NCBI RefSeq assembly: GCF_003711205.1
Contig: NZ_CP031013.1
Location: forward strand, 2,336,501-2,400,500
Direction of reading: 5' to 3'
DNA from: Polaromonas sp. SP1
GTDB taxonomy: Bacteria > Pseudomonadota > Gammaproteobacteria > Burkholderiales > Burkholderiaceae_C
DNA length: 64,000 nucleotides
Shown here: piece by piece, positions 18,847-27,525 of the stretch
Layout: each line of letters opens with the position of its first letter
How positions within the stretch are numbered: the first letter of the stretch is position 1
Program-made: the position numbers and the translations under genes
Notes under the pieces: generated by a model
What the model was told of the DNA's origin: nothing
What the model saw: only the letters and a program-made list of their open reading frames with translations
The model's database searches: none

Positions 18847-18974
18847 TAATTGAAGTCTGAAGTATTGTTCCGATTAGCTATTGAGCATAACTGCTCAATG
18901 TCAACTTTGGGGCATAAATAAACTTTGGATTGCGGTATTTTTTAAGATTGCTGATCCAAAAAAACAACAAGCCC

Positions 18975-20288
18975 TCAGGCAGCAGTGTCGGCGAAAAATT
19001 GAAGTGCTGCAGCGACCTCGCCGGGCTCAATTCCGGGCAAAGTTTGAACCTTTGTTTGCAATGTGGCCAGCGCTACTGGCCCGTCTTTTTGCAATGTGGC
19101 AATCATCTGCGCGGCATCCCGCGGTGAATCGAAACCTTCGCTTTGCAGCAGCACGCGGGCGTCGGCGTCCTGCAGCTTGAAATAAAAGCGACCGTCTTTT
19201 TCGCGGTATTGCTTGAAGGCCGGCGCGGCACTTTTGGATGCTTTGGTTTTCGCCGGCGCGGCGGGCTTGGCCGCCAGGTTACGCAGGCCCACCGCATGGC
19301 GCAACTCGGCCATGAAGGGAGTGGCCTCGGCACGGGCTTTTTGCGCGCCCGCCTGCAGGATCGCTTCAATCTTGCCGGGGTCGGAGATCAGGGCGTGGTA
19401 GCGCTCGCGCATGGGGGCGACTTCGCGGTCTATGCGTTCAAACAGCAGCTGCTTGGCGTCGCCCCAGGCGATGCCTTCGGCGTAAGCCTTGCGTAACGCC
19501 GCCGTTTCATCGGCGCCGGCAAAGGCCTGGTAGATCTGGAACAGCGCCGAGCCTTCGATGTCTTTGGGCTCGCCGGGCGCGCGCGAGTCGGTCACGATGC
19601 CGGCGATCAGCTTGCGCATCTGCTCGCGCGGGATGAACAGCGGGATCGTGTTGTCGTAGCTCTTGCTCATCTTGCGCCCGTCCAGGCCGGGCAGCAGGGC
19701 GACGGATTCTTCAATCACCGCCTCGGGCAGCACCAGGTGCTCGCCGTAGAGGTGGTTGTAGCGCTGGGCCATGTCGCGCGCCATCTCGATGTGCTGGATC
19801 TGGTCACGCCCCACCGGCACCTTGTGGGTCTTGAACATCAGGATGTCCGCGCCCATCAGCACCGGGTACATGAAGAGGCCGGCCGTGACGTCGGCATCCG
19901 GGTCGTTGCCGGCGGCTTCGTTCTTGTCGACCGAGGCCTTGTAGGCATGGGCGCGGTTGAGCACGCCCTTGCCCGTCACGCAGGTCAGCAGCCAGGTGAG
20001 CTCGGGGATTTCGGGGATGTCGGACTGGCGGTAGAAGGTCACGCGCTCCGGGTTCAGCCCGGCGGCCAGCCAGCTGGCGGCGATCTCCAGCGTGGACTGC
20101 TGGATGCGCGCGGGTTCGTCGCACTTGATCAGCGCGTGGTAGTCGGCCAGGAAGTAAAAGCTCAGCACATCGCTGCGAAAACTCGCCTGGACGGATGGCC
20201 GGATCGAGCCGACGTAGTTGCCCAGGTGGGGTGTGCCGGTTGTGGTGATGCCGGTAAGGAAGCGGGTGGTGGTGTTGGAAGGCGTCAT
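18975..20288 (-). CDS. trpS: Tryptophanyl-tRNA synthetase with C-terminal extension
   Basis: Class Ic synthetase for tRNA-Trp. The HIGH-like motif is TGTPHLGNY (residues 17-25) and KMSKS is at 206-210. The catalytic part ends near residue 335, as in standard 330-residue enzymes. Beyond it, a Lys/Ala/Pro linker leads to about 80 extra residues including KQYREKDGRFYFKLQDADAR and SEGFDSPRDAAQMI, which resemble the YegP/DUF1508 fold. I know such an extension from other Burkholderiales TrpS proteins; its role is unclear. The gene shares direction with the S2P-like gene upstream, 36 bases away. Confidence 0.97.
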   Translation of the reverse strand: MTPSNTTTRFLTGITTTGTPHLGNYVGSIRPSVQASFRSDVLSFYFLADYHALIKCDEPARIQQSTLEIAASWLAAGLNPERVTFYRQSDIPEIPELTWLLTCVTGKGVLNRAHAYKASVDKNEAAGNDPDADVTAGLFMYPVLMGADILMFKTHKVPVGRDQIQHIEMARDMAQRYNHLYGEHLVLPEAVIEESVALLPGLDGRKMSKSYDNTIPLFIPREQMRKLIAGIVTDSRAPGEPKDIEGSALFQIYQAFAGADETAALRKAYAEGIAWGDAKQLLFERIDREVAPMRERYHALISDPGKIEAILQAGAQKARAEATPFMAELRHAVGLRNLAAKPAAPAKTKASKSAAPAFKQYREKDGRFYFKLQDADARVLLQSEGFDSPRDAAQMIATLQKDGPVALATLQTKVQTLPGIEPGEVAAALQFFADTAA

Positions 20289-20324
20289 GGTGTTTCAGGG
20301 AGGGAATCGCTGTGTGGCCGGGGC

Positions 20325-20993
20325 TTAGCGAAGCAAAAGCATGAGGGGTGTCAGCAGCAGGCCGATCACGGCGTAGCCGACGGACATGAGCGGGCGCAAC
20401 CAGACGGTTCCGACCACCCCGATCACGGCCAGGCCCAGCACGATGAAGAAGCCCCAGGGCTCGACGCGCGAAAGCCACATCGCCTGCTTCATGGGCAAAA
20501 ACCCCATCAGGATGCGTCCGCCGTCCAGCGGCGGCAAGGGAAAAAGGTTGAACGCCCACATCACCAGGTTGACCTGGACTCCGGCTTGCGCCATCTTGAG
20601 GAAGAAAGGCTCTTCAACGCCGAAGGCCCGCATCGCGAGCAGGCTGAGCCCCCAGATAAACGCCTGCGCAAAATTGGACATCGGGCCGGCCAGCGAAATC
20701 CAGATCATGTCGCGCTTGGGGTTGCGCAGGCGGCTGAAATCCAGGGGCAAGGCCTTTGCATAGCCGAACAGGAAGGCGCCGCCGGTGGCGAAGTACAACA
20801 GCAGCGGTACCGCGATGGTGCCTATCGGGTCGATGTGCTGCAACGGGTTGAGGGTGATCCTTCCCATCTCTTCGGCCGTCGTGTCGCCGAAGTAGCGGGC
20901 GGCTTCGCTGCGCGCGACGCCGTACATCGTGATGGCGAACAGCACCGGCAAGGCGTAAATGGCAATGGTTTGAATGATGTTCGCGATGTCCAT
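20325..20993 (-). CDS. Site-2-protease-like membrane protein lacking HExxH
   Basis: The 222-residue membrane protein matches the short bacterial M50 site-2 protease group along its length: GRITLNPLQHIDPIGTI, GYAKALPLDFSRLRNPKRD, LAGPMSNF and the third motif FNLFPLPPLDGGR (D157) are all kept. The first motif, normally HExxH within TM1, reads Y24-G-V-A-R28, so both zinc histidines and the catalytic Glu are missing. It is therefore predicted to be a pseudoprotease. The start at 20993 follows the conserved N-terminus; the open frame further upstream is only repeat sequence. It lies directly ahead of trpS. Confidence 0.85.
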   Translation of the reverse strand: MDIANIIQTIAIYALPVLFAITMYGVARSEAARYFGDTTAEEMGRITLNPLQHIDPIGTIAVPLLLYFATGGAFLFGYAKALPLDFSRLRNPKRDMIWISLAGPMSNFAQAFIWGLSLLAMRAFGVEEPFFLKMAQAGVQVNLVMWAFNLFPLPPLDGGRILMGFLPMKQAMWLSRVEPWGFFIVLGLAVIGVVGTVWLRPLMSVGYAVIGLLLTPLMLLLR

Positions 20994-21005
20994 ACACAGA
21001 TTATC

Positions 21006-21109
21006 GCCCCCACGCTTTTCACTTCGCCTTCGGCTCCGTGTAATGCGCTGCCCCCCGAGGGGGCCGCCCGCCTGCGGTCTGGCAAAGCCAGTCCCGCGGC
21101 TCATGCTGG
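21006..21109 (+). repeat. Interspersed repeat family A, second right-half type
   Basis: Shares CGCCCCCACGCTT and GCTGCCCCCCGAGGGGGC with the ispH copy, but the right half differs (CTGGCAAAGCCAG hairpin). Bases 21047-21109 are identical over 63 positions to 56261-56323. The spacer up to 21256 holds further repeat-like sequence and no gene. Confidence 0.9.
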
Positions 21110-21256
21110 TTGAAGAGTTCTTTGGGCGCGACCGGCGGGGGTATTTCACCAGCAGGGGCCGCGGAACCGGCTTCGCGGGCCGCAGGCGCCGTCCCCTGCC
21201 AGGGGAAAAGGGCTACACGAAGTGAGCCCGATAGGGGTGTGCCAATGTTCCGGCCG

Positions 21257-21892
21257 CTAAAGCCCCAGCGCAGCCAGCTCACCCCGGCCCTGGCGCACCA
21301 CGACCGGCTCGCCGCCTTCGCCCATGGCGGTCAGGTCGATCACGGTGGTCGGCTCCTGGTGGCAGGCGCCGGCGTCGATCACGGCGGCCAGTTCGTGCTC
21401 CAGCAGTTCGCGGATGTCGTGCGCGTCGTTCAGCGGCTCGGTGCCGTCGCGTGGAATCAGCGTGGTGGCCAGCAGCGGCGCGCCGTGCAGCTCCAGCAGC
21501 GCCTGCAAGACCTTGTGCTCGGGCACGCGCAGGCCGATGGTCTTGCGCGACGGGTGGCTCACGCGGCGCGGCACTTCCTTGCTGGCTTCCAGGATGAAGG
21601 TGTAGGGCCCGGGCGTCGCGGCCTTCAGGAGCCGGAACTGCTTGTTGTCGACCCGCGCGTAATTGGCCAGCTCGCTCAGGTCGCGGCACAGCAGCGTCAG
21701 GTGGTGCTTGTCGTCGACCCCGCGGATGCGGCGCAGGCTGTCGGCTGCGGCCTTGTCATCCAGGTGACAGACCAGCGCGTAGCTCGAGTCCGTCGGCACG
21801 GCCGCGATGCCGCCGCGCTCCAGCAGCGCCACGGCCTGCTTGAGCAGCCGGGTGTGTGGGTTCTCGGGGTGGACTTCGAAAAACTGGGCCAT
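21257..21892 (-). CDS. yciO: YciO/Sua5/YrdC-family protein
   Basis: The 211-residue single-domain protein has the YrdC-type RNA/ATP-binding fold: GGIAAVPTDSSYALVC at the N-terminus, RRIRGVDDKHHLTLLC, and TPGPYTFIL with RRVSHPSRKTIGLRVP. The set of variants fits YciO rather than essential TsaC/TsaC2, which make threonylcarbamoyl-AMP for tRNA t6A. It is last in a three-gene run rnm-DMT-yciO; rnm and yciO are also neighbours in E. coli, which supports the assignment. Confidence 0.85.
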   Translation of the reverse strand: MAQFFEVHPENPHTRLLKQAVALLERGGIAAVPTDSSYALVCHLDDKAAADSLRRIRGVDDKHHLTLLCRDLSELANYARVDNKQFRLLKAATPGPYTFILEASKEVPRRVSHPSRKTIGLRVPEHKVLQALLELHGAPLLATTLIPRDGTEPLNDAHDIRELLEHELAAVIDAGACHQEPTTVIDLTAMGEGGEPVVVRQGRGELAALGL

Positions 21893-21921
21893 GGTGTCAG
21901 ATGCTTCTTAAAGCGGCAGAT

Positions 21922-22827
21922 TCAAGACTCGACGGGCTCGATGGCGACCCGGCTTTCCCGCACGGCCAGCCAGGCGCCCGCCGCGCCGCAGACGGCGATC
22001 ATCGCCATGCCCACCATCGACAGGTGGTCCGGAACATGCGAGAACACGATCCAGCCGCCCAGCATCGCAAAGCCGATCTGCGCATACAAAAACGGCGTGA
22101 GTGTGGAGACCGGCGCGCGGCCGTAAGCCAGGATCATCATGAAATGGCCGACCGTGCCCATCAGGCCCATCAAGCCCAGGGCGGCCCATAGCGTCCAGGA
22201 GTCCAGCCATTGCCAGACAAAAGGCAGGGCCAGCGAAGCGGCGAGCGTGCCCACCCAGCCCGTGTAGAAATGCATGGTGAAGGGGTCTTCCGTGCGCGCC
22301 AGCCGGCTGGTGAGGATCTGGAACCAGGCATTGCAAATCACCAGCCCCAGCGGCAGCAACATCGTCAGGTTGAAGTCGTCGCGGCTGGGCCGGATGATGA
22401 TCAGCGTGCCGGTAAAACCGCCCACCACCAGCACCCAGCGCAGCCACGACACCTTCTCGCCCAGCGACAGCGAGGCCAGCAGCGTGATCACCAGCGGCGT
22501 GATCATCACGATGGCGGTGAACTCGCCCACCGGCATGTACTTGAGGCTGAAGAAAGCAAACATGCTGGTGCCCAGCAGCAGCAAGCCGCGCAGCAACTGG
22601 TACCGCGGGTGGGCCGTGCGCAGCACCGACAGGCCCCGCGTGGGCAGCACGGCAACCGTGGTGGCAATCGCCTGAAAGGCGTAGCGAAACCACAGCGCCA
22701 TCAGCACCGGCACGCTGGTCGAGATGAATTTGGTGGTGGTGTCCAGCACCGCAAAGCAGGCAACGGCTGCCACCAAAAGCGCAATGCCGGCCGGAGCGTG
22801 GGAGGTGGTTTTAAGCGCCGCCGCCAT
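21922..22827 (-). CDS. DMT-superfamily (EamA) permease
   Basis: The 301-residue protein has ten predicted membrane spans in two EamA repeats, with the typical LMALWFRYAFQA and PVGEFTAIVMITPLV segments in the first half and STLTPFLYAQIGFAMLGGWIVF in the second. It probably exports or imports a metabolite; substrate unknown. The ATG at 22827 overlaps the stop of the upstream PHP-domain gene (TGATG), which fixes the start despite a longer open frame to 23235. It is 29 bases ahead of yciO. Confidence 0.88.
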   Translation of the reverse strand: MAAALKTTSHAPAGIALLVAAVACFAVLDTTTKFISTSVPVLMALWFRYAFQAIATTVAVLPTRGLSVLRTAHPRYQLLRGLLLLGTSMFAFFSLKYMPVGEFTAIVMITPLVITLLASLSLGEKVSWLRWVLVVGGFTGTLIIIRPSRDDFNLTMLLPLGLVICNAWFQILTSRLARTEDPFTMHFYTGWVGTLAASLALPFVWQWLDSWTLWAALGLMGLMGTVGHFMMILAYGRAPVSTLTPFLYAQIGFAMLGGWIVFSHVPDHLSMVGMAMIAVCGAAGAWLAVRESRVAIEPVES

Positions 22828-23687
22828 CACTGGATGCGGTCCGCCAGCAGTTCCCATACGGGCGTCAGCTCGCCCGGCAGGAAGGGCAGGGTGCCCAGGT
22901 CGGTGTGGCTCTCGTCGGGGCTGTGAAAGTCGCTGCCGCGCGAGGCGGCGAGGCCGAATTCTTTCGCCGTTTCGGCGTACTTGAGGTATTCCTGCGGCGT
23001 GTGGCTGCCGGTGACCACCTCCACGCCCCGCCCGCCGTGGGACTTGAACTCGGTGAACAAGGCATATTCCTCGTTGGGGGTGAACTTGTAGCGGCCCGGG
23101 TGGGCGATCACTGCAATGCCCTGGGCCTGGGTGATCCAGGTCACGGCGTCGCGCAGGTTGGCCCAGCGGTGGGGCACGTAGCCTGGCTTGCCTTCCGTCA
23201 GGTATTTGCGAAAGACTTCCGGCGTTTCGCGGCACACGCCGGTTTCGACCAGGAAGCGCGCAAAGTGCGTGCGTGAGATCAATTCGGGGTTGCCGACGAA
23301 CTTCAGCGCGCCTTCATATGCGCCCTTGATGCCCACCTTGGCCAGCGAGTCCGACATTTCCATCGCGCGCTGCTCGCGCCCGCCGCGGGTGTTGCGCAGG
23401 CCTTGCTGCATGTCAGGGTTGTCGGCGTCAAAGCCCAGGCCCACGATGTGCACGGTTTGCCCGGCAAAGGTGACGGAGACTTCGGTGCCTGTGAGGTAAT
23501 GCATGCCCTGGGCCTTGGCGGCGGCTGCGGCGCGGTGCTGGCCGCCGATCTCGTCGTGGTCGGTCAGGGCCCAGAGTTCGACCCCGTTGGCCTTGGCCCG
23601 TTCGGCCAGCGCCTCCGGTGTCAGCGTGCCGTCCGACACCACAGAGTGGCAGTGCAAATCGGCATTCAGGATGTTTTTCGGGGTCAC
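22827..23687 (-). CDS. rnm: PHP-domain phosphoesterase (RNase AM/TrpH type)
   Basis: The 286-residue protein begins with the PHP metal-binding motif DLHCHSVVSDG (H12, H14) followed by LTDHDEIGG, and has later metal ligands in TGTEVSV, VIAHPGRY and GSDFHSP. E. coli RNase AM (YciV) of this family trims 5' ends of rRNA, and relatives hydrolyse 3',5'-nucleoside bisphosphates. It is the first gene of the rnm-DMT-yciO run. Confidence 0.88.
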   Translation of the reverse strand: MTPKNILNADLHCHSVVSDGTLTPEALAERAKANGVELWALTDHDEIGGQHRAAAAAKAQGMHYLTGTEVSVTFAGQTVHIVGLGFDADNPDMQQGLRNTRGGREQRAMEMSDSLAKVGIKGAYEGALKFVGNPELISRTHFARFLVETGVCRETPEVFRKYLTEGKPGYVPHRWANLRDAVTWITQAQGIAVIAHPGRYKFTPNEEYALFTEFKSHGGRGVEVVTGSHTPQEYLKYAETAKEFGLAASRGSDFHSPDESHTDLGTLPFLPGELTPVWELLADRIQ

Positions 23688-23810
23688 AGGGTCATTTTAG
23701 GCTTTATGCCTCCCGGCTGCAGTGCGCGCTCACATACCCTGTCCCGGCGGTGTCCATAACAGGGCCCGTGTTGACCTACTATTCGATGGTGACGCCTGAT
23801 TTCCCCCCCT

Positions 23811-24491
23811 ATGGAGCCGCCCTTGATCACCCTGCACCACCTCAACAACTCCCGCTCGCAACGCATCCTCTGGCTGATGGAGGAGCTCGGTTTGCCCTAT
23901 GAAATCCAGCGCTACCAGCGCGACCCCAAAACCATGCTCGCGCCGCCTTCGCTGCGCGCGGTGCACCCGCTGGGCAAGTCGCCGGTGATCACCGACGGCG
24001 AGCTCACGCTGGCCGAATCGGGCGCCATCATTGAATACCTGGTCGCGCGCTACGGCGCCGGCCGCCTGGCGCCTGAGGCCGGCACGCCGGCCCACCTGCG
24101 CTACACCTACTGGATGCATTACGCCGAAGGTTCGGCCATGCCGCCGCTGCTCCTCAAGCTGGTGTTCGACAAGGTCGAGAACTCGCCCATGCCGTTTTTT
24201 GTCAAGCCGATCGCGCGTGCGATCGCCGGCAAGGTCAAAAAGACCTTTATCGAGCCGCAACTGCGCCAGCACCTGGACTACCTCGAAATGTCGCTGGGCC
24301 CCAGCGGCTGGTTTGCCGGCAGCGAGTTCAGCGGCGCCGACATCCAGATGAGCTTTCCGCTCGAGGCGGCTGCCGCACGCGGCGGGCTTAACGAGAGCCG
24401 GCCGAAGTTGATGGATTTCCTGGCACGCATCCACGCGCGGCCTGCGTACCAGCGTGCGCTGGCGCAGGGCGGGGAGTTTGCGCTGCGCTGA
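23811..24491 (+). CDS. Glutathione S-transferase family protein
   Basis: The 226-residue protein has a thioredoxin-like N-terminal domain (ITLHHLNNSRSQRILWLMEELGLPYE, then GKSPVITDGELTLAESGAIIEYL) and an all-helical C-terminal domain (SGWFAGSEFSGADIQMSFPLEA). The catalytic residue is probably Ser in NNSRS. It is divergent from the rnm operon, and a family B repeat separates it from recJ. Confidence 0.92.
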   Translation: MEPPLITLHHLNNSRSQRILWLMEELGLPYEIQRYQRDPKTMLAPPSLRAVHPLGKSPVITDGELTLAESGAIIEYLVARYGAGRLAPEAGTPAHLRYTYWMHYAEGSAMPPLLLKLVFDKVENSPMPFFVKPIARAIAGKVKKTFIEPQLRQHLDYLEMSLGPSGWFAGSEFSGADIQMSFPLEAAAARGGLNESRPKLMDFLARIHARPAYQRALAQGGEFALR

Positions 24492-24598
24492 GGTTCTTGC
24501 TCCTTGCCCCTCTGGGGGAAGGTGCGGTTTAAGGGGCTTGAGCCAGATCGGTGGGGTGGTTTTGGCCAGCGCCTGAACGCCACGCCGAAAACCCTTTT

Positions 24599-24660
24599 TG
24601 CTACCAATTCAATAGCACATACCCAAGGTGCTGATTGGGCTGGAGGCCAATTTGGCTTAA
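24599..24660. repeat. Interspersed repeat family B, copy 4 (inverted)
   Basis: TTGCTACCAATTCAATAGCA, then ATTGGGCTGGAGGCCAA, reverse complement of the family pattern. It abuts the 3' end of recJ and may act there as a spacer or terminator. Confidence 0.75.
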
Positions 24661-24665
24661 AACCC

Positions 24666-26390
24666 TCAGATCTCGGCGCCTTCCACCAGAAACCGCACCC
24701 GCTTCACCCCCTGCCACTCATCCGCATCCAGCCGGAAGGCCAGTTTCACCCGCGCCGGCAAGGCCTCGGTGTGGCCAAACCAGATGCCGTCCACCGGCTG
24801 GCCCTGGTGCTTGAGCTTGAGCGCCAGGTGCTTTTCACCCACCAGGCGCTGCGACACCACCTCCACCTCTTCGCTAAAGGTAGGCGCGGCAAAACCCTGG
24901 CCCCAGACCTCCTTGTGCAGCGTGTCGACCAGGTCGGCGCGCCGGTATTCAGGCGCCAGCGGGCCGTCGGTTTCCATGCGGCGCGTCAGCGTGGCGGCAT
25001 CCAGCCATTCATGCGCCACCTGCTGCAGCGCCTGCTCAAACAGCTCAAAGTTTTCTTCGGCGATGGTGCAACCCGCGGCCATCGCGTGGCCGCCAAAACG
25101 CAGCAGCACGCCGGGGTGGCGCTTGGTCACCAGGTCCAGCGCGTCGCGCAGGTGAAAGCCGGGGATGGAGCGGCCCGAGCCCTTGAGCTCATGCTCCTTG
25201 CCGTCGGCCTGGCTGGCGGCAAAAACAAAAGTCGGGCGGTGCAGGCGGTCCTTGATGCGTGAGGCCACGATGCCGACCACGCCTTCATGAAACTCCGGGT
25301 CAAAGATGGCGATGGCCGGCGGCGGCGCTTCGTCCTCGTCAATCATCGCGTCGGCCGCCAGCTGCGCTTGTTCACGCATGCCGGCCTCGATGTCGCGTCG
25401 CTCGCGGTTGATGCCGTCCAGCATCTGCGCCAGCTCGTCGGCGCGCGCGGCGTCGTCCGTCAGCAGGCACTCGATGCCCAGCGTCATGTCGCTGAGGCGC
25501 CCGGCGGCATTGATGCGTGGGCCCAGGGCAAAGGCAAAGTCAAACGTCGTCGCCACCGGCGCCTGCCGGCCGGCGGCCTTGAACAAACCCGCCACGCCCG
25601 CCGGCATATGGCCCGCCCGAATGCGCTTGAGGCCTTGCGCCACCAGGCGGCGGTTATTGGCGTCCAGCTTCACCACATCGGCTACGGTGCCGAGGGCGAC
25701 GAGCGGCAGCAGCGCATCCAGCTTGGGTTGGTTGGCTGCGTCAAACGCGCCGCGCGTGCGCAACTCCGCCCGCAGCGCCAGCAGCACATAAAACATCACG
25801 CCCACACCGGCAATCGACTTGCTCTCAAAAGTGCAGGCCGGCTGGTTCGGGTTGACGATCACGTCCGCCTCGGGCAACACCACCGCGCCGTCTTTCAGCG
25901 CGGGCAGGTGGTGGTCGGTCACCAGCACCTGCATGCCCAGTGCGCGCGCGCGCTCCACGCCGTCGATGCTGGCGATGCCGTTGTCCACCGTCACCAGCAC
26001 ATCGGCGCCGCCGGCTTTCACGCGCTCGGCAATCGGCGGCGTCAGGCCGTAGCCGTCGGTCACGCGGTCGGGCACCAGGTAGCTCACATGCTGCGCGCCC
26101 AGCAGCTTGAGGCCGCGCAACGCCACGGCGCAGGCGGTGGCACCGTCACAGTCGTAGTCGGCCACCACGCAGATTTTTTTGCCGGCAGCCATCGCGTCCG
26201 CCAGCAACTGCGCTGCGGGCTGCACACCGAGCAGTGAGCCGGGCGGCAGCAGCCTGCCCAGGCCGTCGTCCAGTTCATCGGCCGTGTGCACGCCGCGCGC
26301 GGCATAGAGCTGCGCCAGCAGCGGGTGAATGCCGGCCTGCTGCAGCGCCCAGACGCTGCGCGGGGGGACATCGCGTACCTGAATTTTCAT
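24666..26390 (-). CDS. recJ: Single-stranded-DNA-specific exonuclease RecJ
   Basis: RecJ degrades single strands 5' to 3' in recombination and mismatch repair. The 574-residue protein has the DHH motifs (VVADYDCDGATA, residues 76-86; VTDHHLP; ALGPRINAAGRLSDM) and the DHHA1 motif RFGGHAMAAGCTI, with a C-terminal OB-type domain. The ATG at 26390 begins the family N-terminus; the open frame upstream of it is repeat sequence. It lies downstream of the rpfE-like gene, an order also known in Xanthomonas. Confidence 0.96.
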   Translation of the reverse strand: MKIQVRDVPPRSVWALQQAGIHPLLAQLYAARGVHTADELDDGLGRLLPPGSLLGVQPAAQLLADAMAAGKKICVVADYDCDGATACAVALRGLKLLGAQHVSYLVPDRVTDGYGLTPPIAERVKAGGADVLVTVDNGIASIDGVERARALGMQVLVTDHHLPALKDGAVVLPEADVIVNPNQPACTFESKSIAGVGVMFYVLLALRAELRTRGAFDAANQPKLDALLPLVALGTVADVVKLDANNRRLVAQGLKRIRAGHMPAGVAGLFKAAGRQAPVATTFDFAFALGPRINAAGRLSDMTLGIECLLTDDAARADELAQMLDGINRERRDIEAGMREQAQLAADAMIDEDEAPPPAIAIFDPEFHEGVVGIVASRIKDRLHRPTFVFAASQADGKEHELKGSGRSIPGFHLRDALDLVTKRHPGVLLRFGGHAMAAGCTIAEENFELFEQALQQVAHEWLDAATLTRRMETDGPLAPEYRRADLVDTLHKEVWGQGFAAPTFSEEVEVVSQRLVGEKHLALKLKHQGQPVDGIWFGHTEALPARVKLAFRLDADEWQGVKRVRFLVEGAEI

Positions 26391-26396
26391 GTTGGT

Positions 26397-26459
26397 TACT
26401 ATCTTTTTTATAGCTGTATGCCCAGGTACCATGCTGGCTGAGGCACTAAAAGGCTTAAG
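26397..26459. repeat. Interspersed repeat family B, copy 5, overlapping rpfE-like 3' end
   Basis: Inverted copy that encodes the last dozen or so codons and the stop of the rpfE-like gene (the minus strand reads CAGCTATAAAAAAGATAGTA, TAA being the stop). Confidence 0.75.
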
Positions 26460-27436
26460 AATTTGGCGGCGAACCCTTGTGGCGCCGTTTCAAAGGTGGT
26501 GGCACCGCGCTCACCGCACAAGGTCAGCCGCACAGCCTCACCCGCCTGCTGGCGTGCCAGCAGCGCGGCGATCTCGCCCGCGTCCAGTGCCGCCCAGGCC
26601 TGCGCATAGGCTTCCCAATCATCGGCAAACACGGCTTGCGCCAGGCTGCGCGGCACGCTCGGCGCAGCACTGCCGGCCACATGCCCGCTGGTAAGGGCGC
26701 CCGTGCCGCTCAGCCAGAACGAATTCACCGGCAACTGCCGCCGCCCCGCGCGCTCGTCATTCAGCGCGTGGGTGTATAGCAGCATCTGCATCTCGTTCTG
26801 CAGCAGCTTCATCTTGCGCGCCGTCGCGTGGGCGTCGTTCTTGTCCTGTTTGGGCAGCCAGGGGTCGACATTGCGGCCCAGCACTCTGTCCAGTGAAGCG
26901 GTGGGCAGGTTGCGAAACACCTCACCCTCCGCCAGCCAGCGCGAAGGCCCCAGTGCGGGCACATAGTGAATCGTGATGCCGTCGTCATCAAAGTAAGGCT
27001 GCATGGCCGCCAGCAGCGTGCGGGATTCGGCTTCCGTCAGGCCCAGCGCGGCCGGGTCCGTCAGGGTCGCGTGTTCGCGTCCCATCGCCCAGTGGCAGGG
27101 CGTGATCCAGGCCCAGGCTTTGCCAGCGGAGGTTTCGGCGGCGGCTTGCAGGTGCTGCGCGGCGTCTCGTGCCGCCCACGGGATCAGGCCGTCAGCCGTC
27201 TCGGGGCCCGCAATGCCCAGCGCTTGCGCGAGCGCGCGCTCATGCGGAGGCGACAGCGTGTGGGCGTCCGCCACATCAGTACGCACTGACTTCATGCCCT
27301 TAAGCAACTGGCTCAGGTTGCGTGTGCCGCCAGCCGGCAGCGCCTTCATCGTGGGCAGCCAGGCCTCTGCACTGCTGGCTGCAAAGGGAATCACCAGCTG
27401 CGGGCCGTTGAAAGGAGTGGGGGAATTGGCTGACAT
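26408..27436 (-). CDS. RpfE-like protein of unknown function
   Basis: The 342-residue protein belongs to a family found in beta- and gammaproteobacteria under names such as RpfE-type regulator or phosphoglycerate-mutase-like protein. Recognisable segments are HWAMGREHATLTDPAAL, RNVDPWLPKQ, LQNEMQMLLYTHALN and VNSFWLSGTG. No catalytic motif is evident to me. The link to recJ is conserved in Xanthomonas, where the gene lies in the rpf cluster. The C-terminus has been rewritten by a family B repeat, which supplies the final codons and stop. Confidence 0.8.
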   Translation of the reverse strand: MSANSPTPFNGPQLVIPFAASSAEAWLPTMKALPAGGTRNLSQLLKGMKSVRTDVADAHTLSPPHERALAQALGIAGPETADGLIPWAARDAAQHLQAAAETSAGKAWAWITPCHWAMGREHATLTDPAALGLTEAESRTLLAAMQPYFDDDGITIHYVPALGPSRWLAEGEVFRNLPTASLDRVLGRNVDPWLPKQDKNDAHATARKMKLLQNEMQMLLYTHALNDERAGRRQLPVNSFWLSGTGALTSGHVAGSAAPSVPRSLAQAVFADDWEAYAQAWAALDAGEIAALLARQQAGEAVRLTLCGERGATTFETAPQGFAAKFLSLLVPQPAWYLGIQL

Positions 27437-27525
27437 GGGGCTATTGTCCGGGATGCCACAATTGGCGCTGTATAAAAATCGTTCGGGCGGGCCACCGTTG
27501 GCCCGCTGCGACTAACAGGTCAAGT

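Noticed and set aside
20994..21149. N-terminal extension of the S2P-like gene
   Set aside because: The added codons are repeat sequence and the family N-terminus fits the ATG at 20993.
21922..23235. 136-codon N-terminal extension of the DMT gene
   Set aside because: It overlaps the PHP-domain gene on the same strand in another frame; the TGATG junction fixes the start at 22827.
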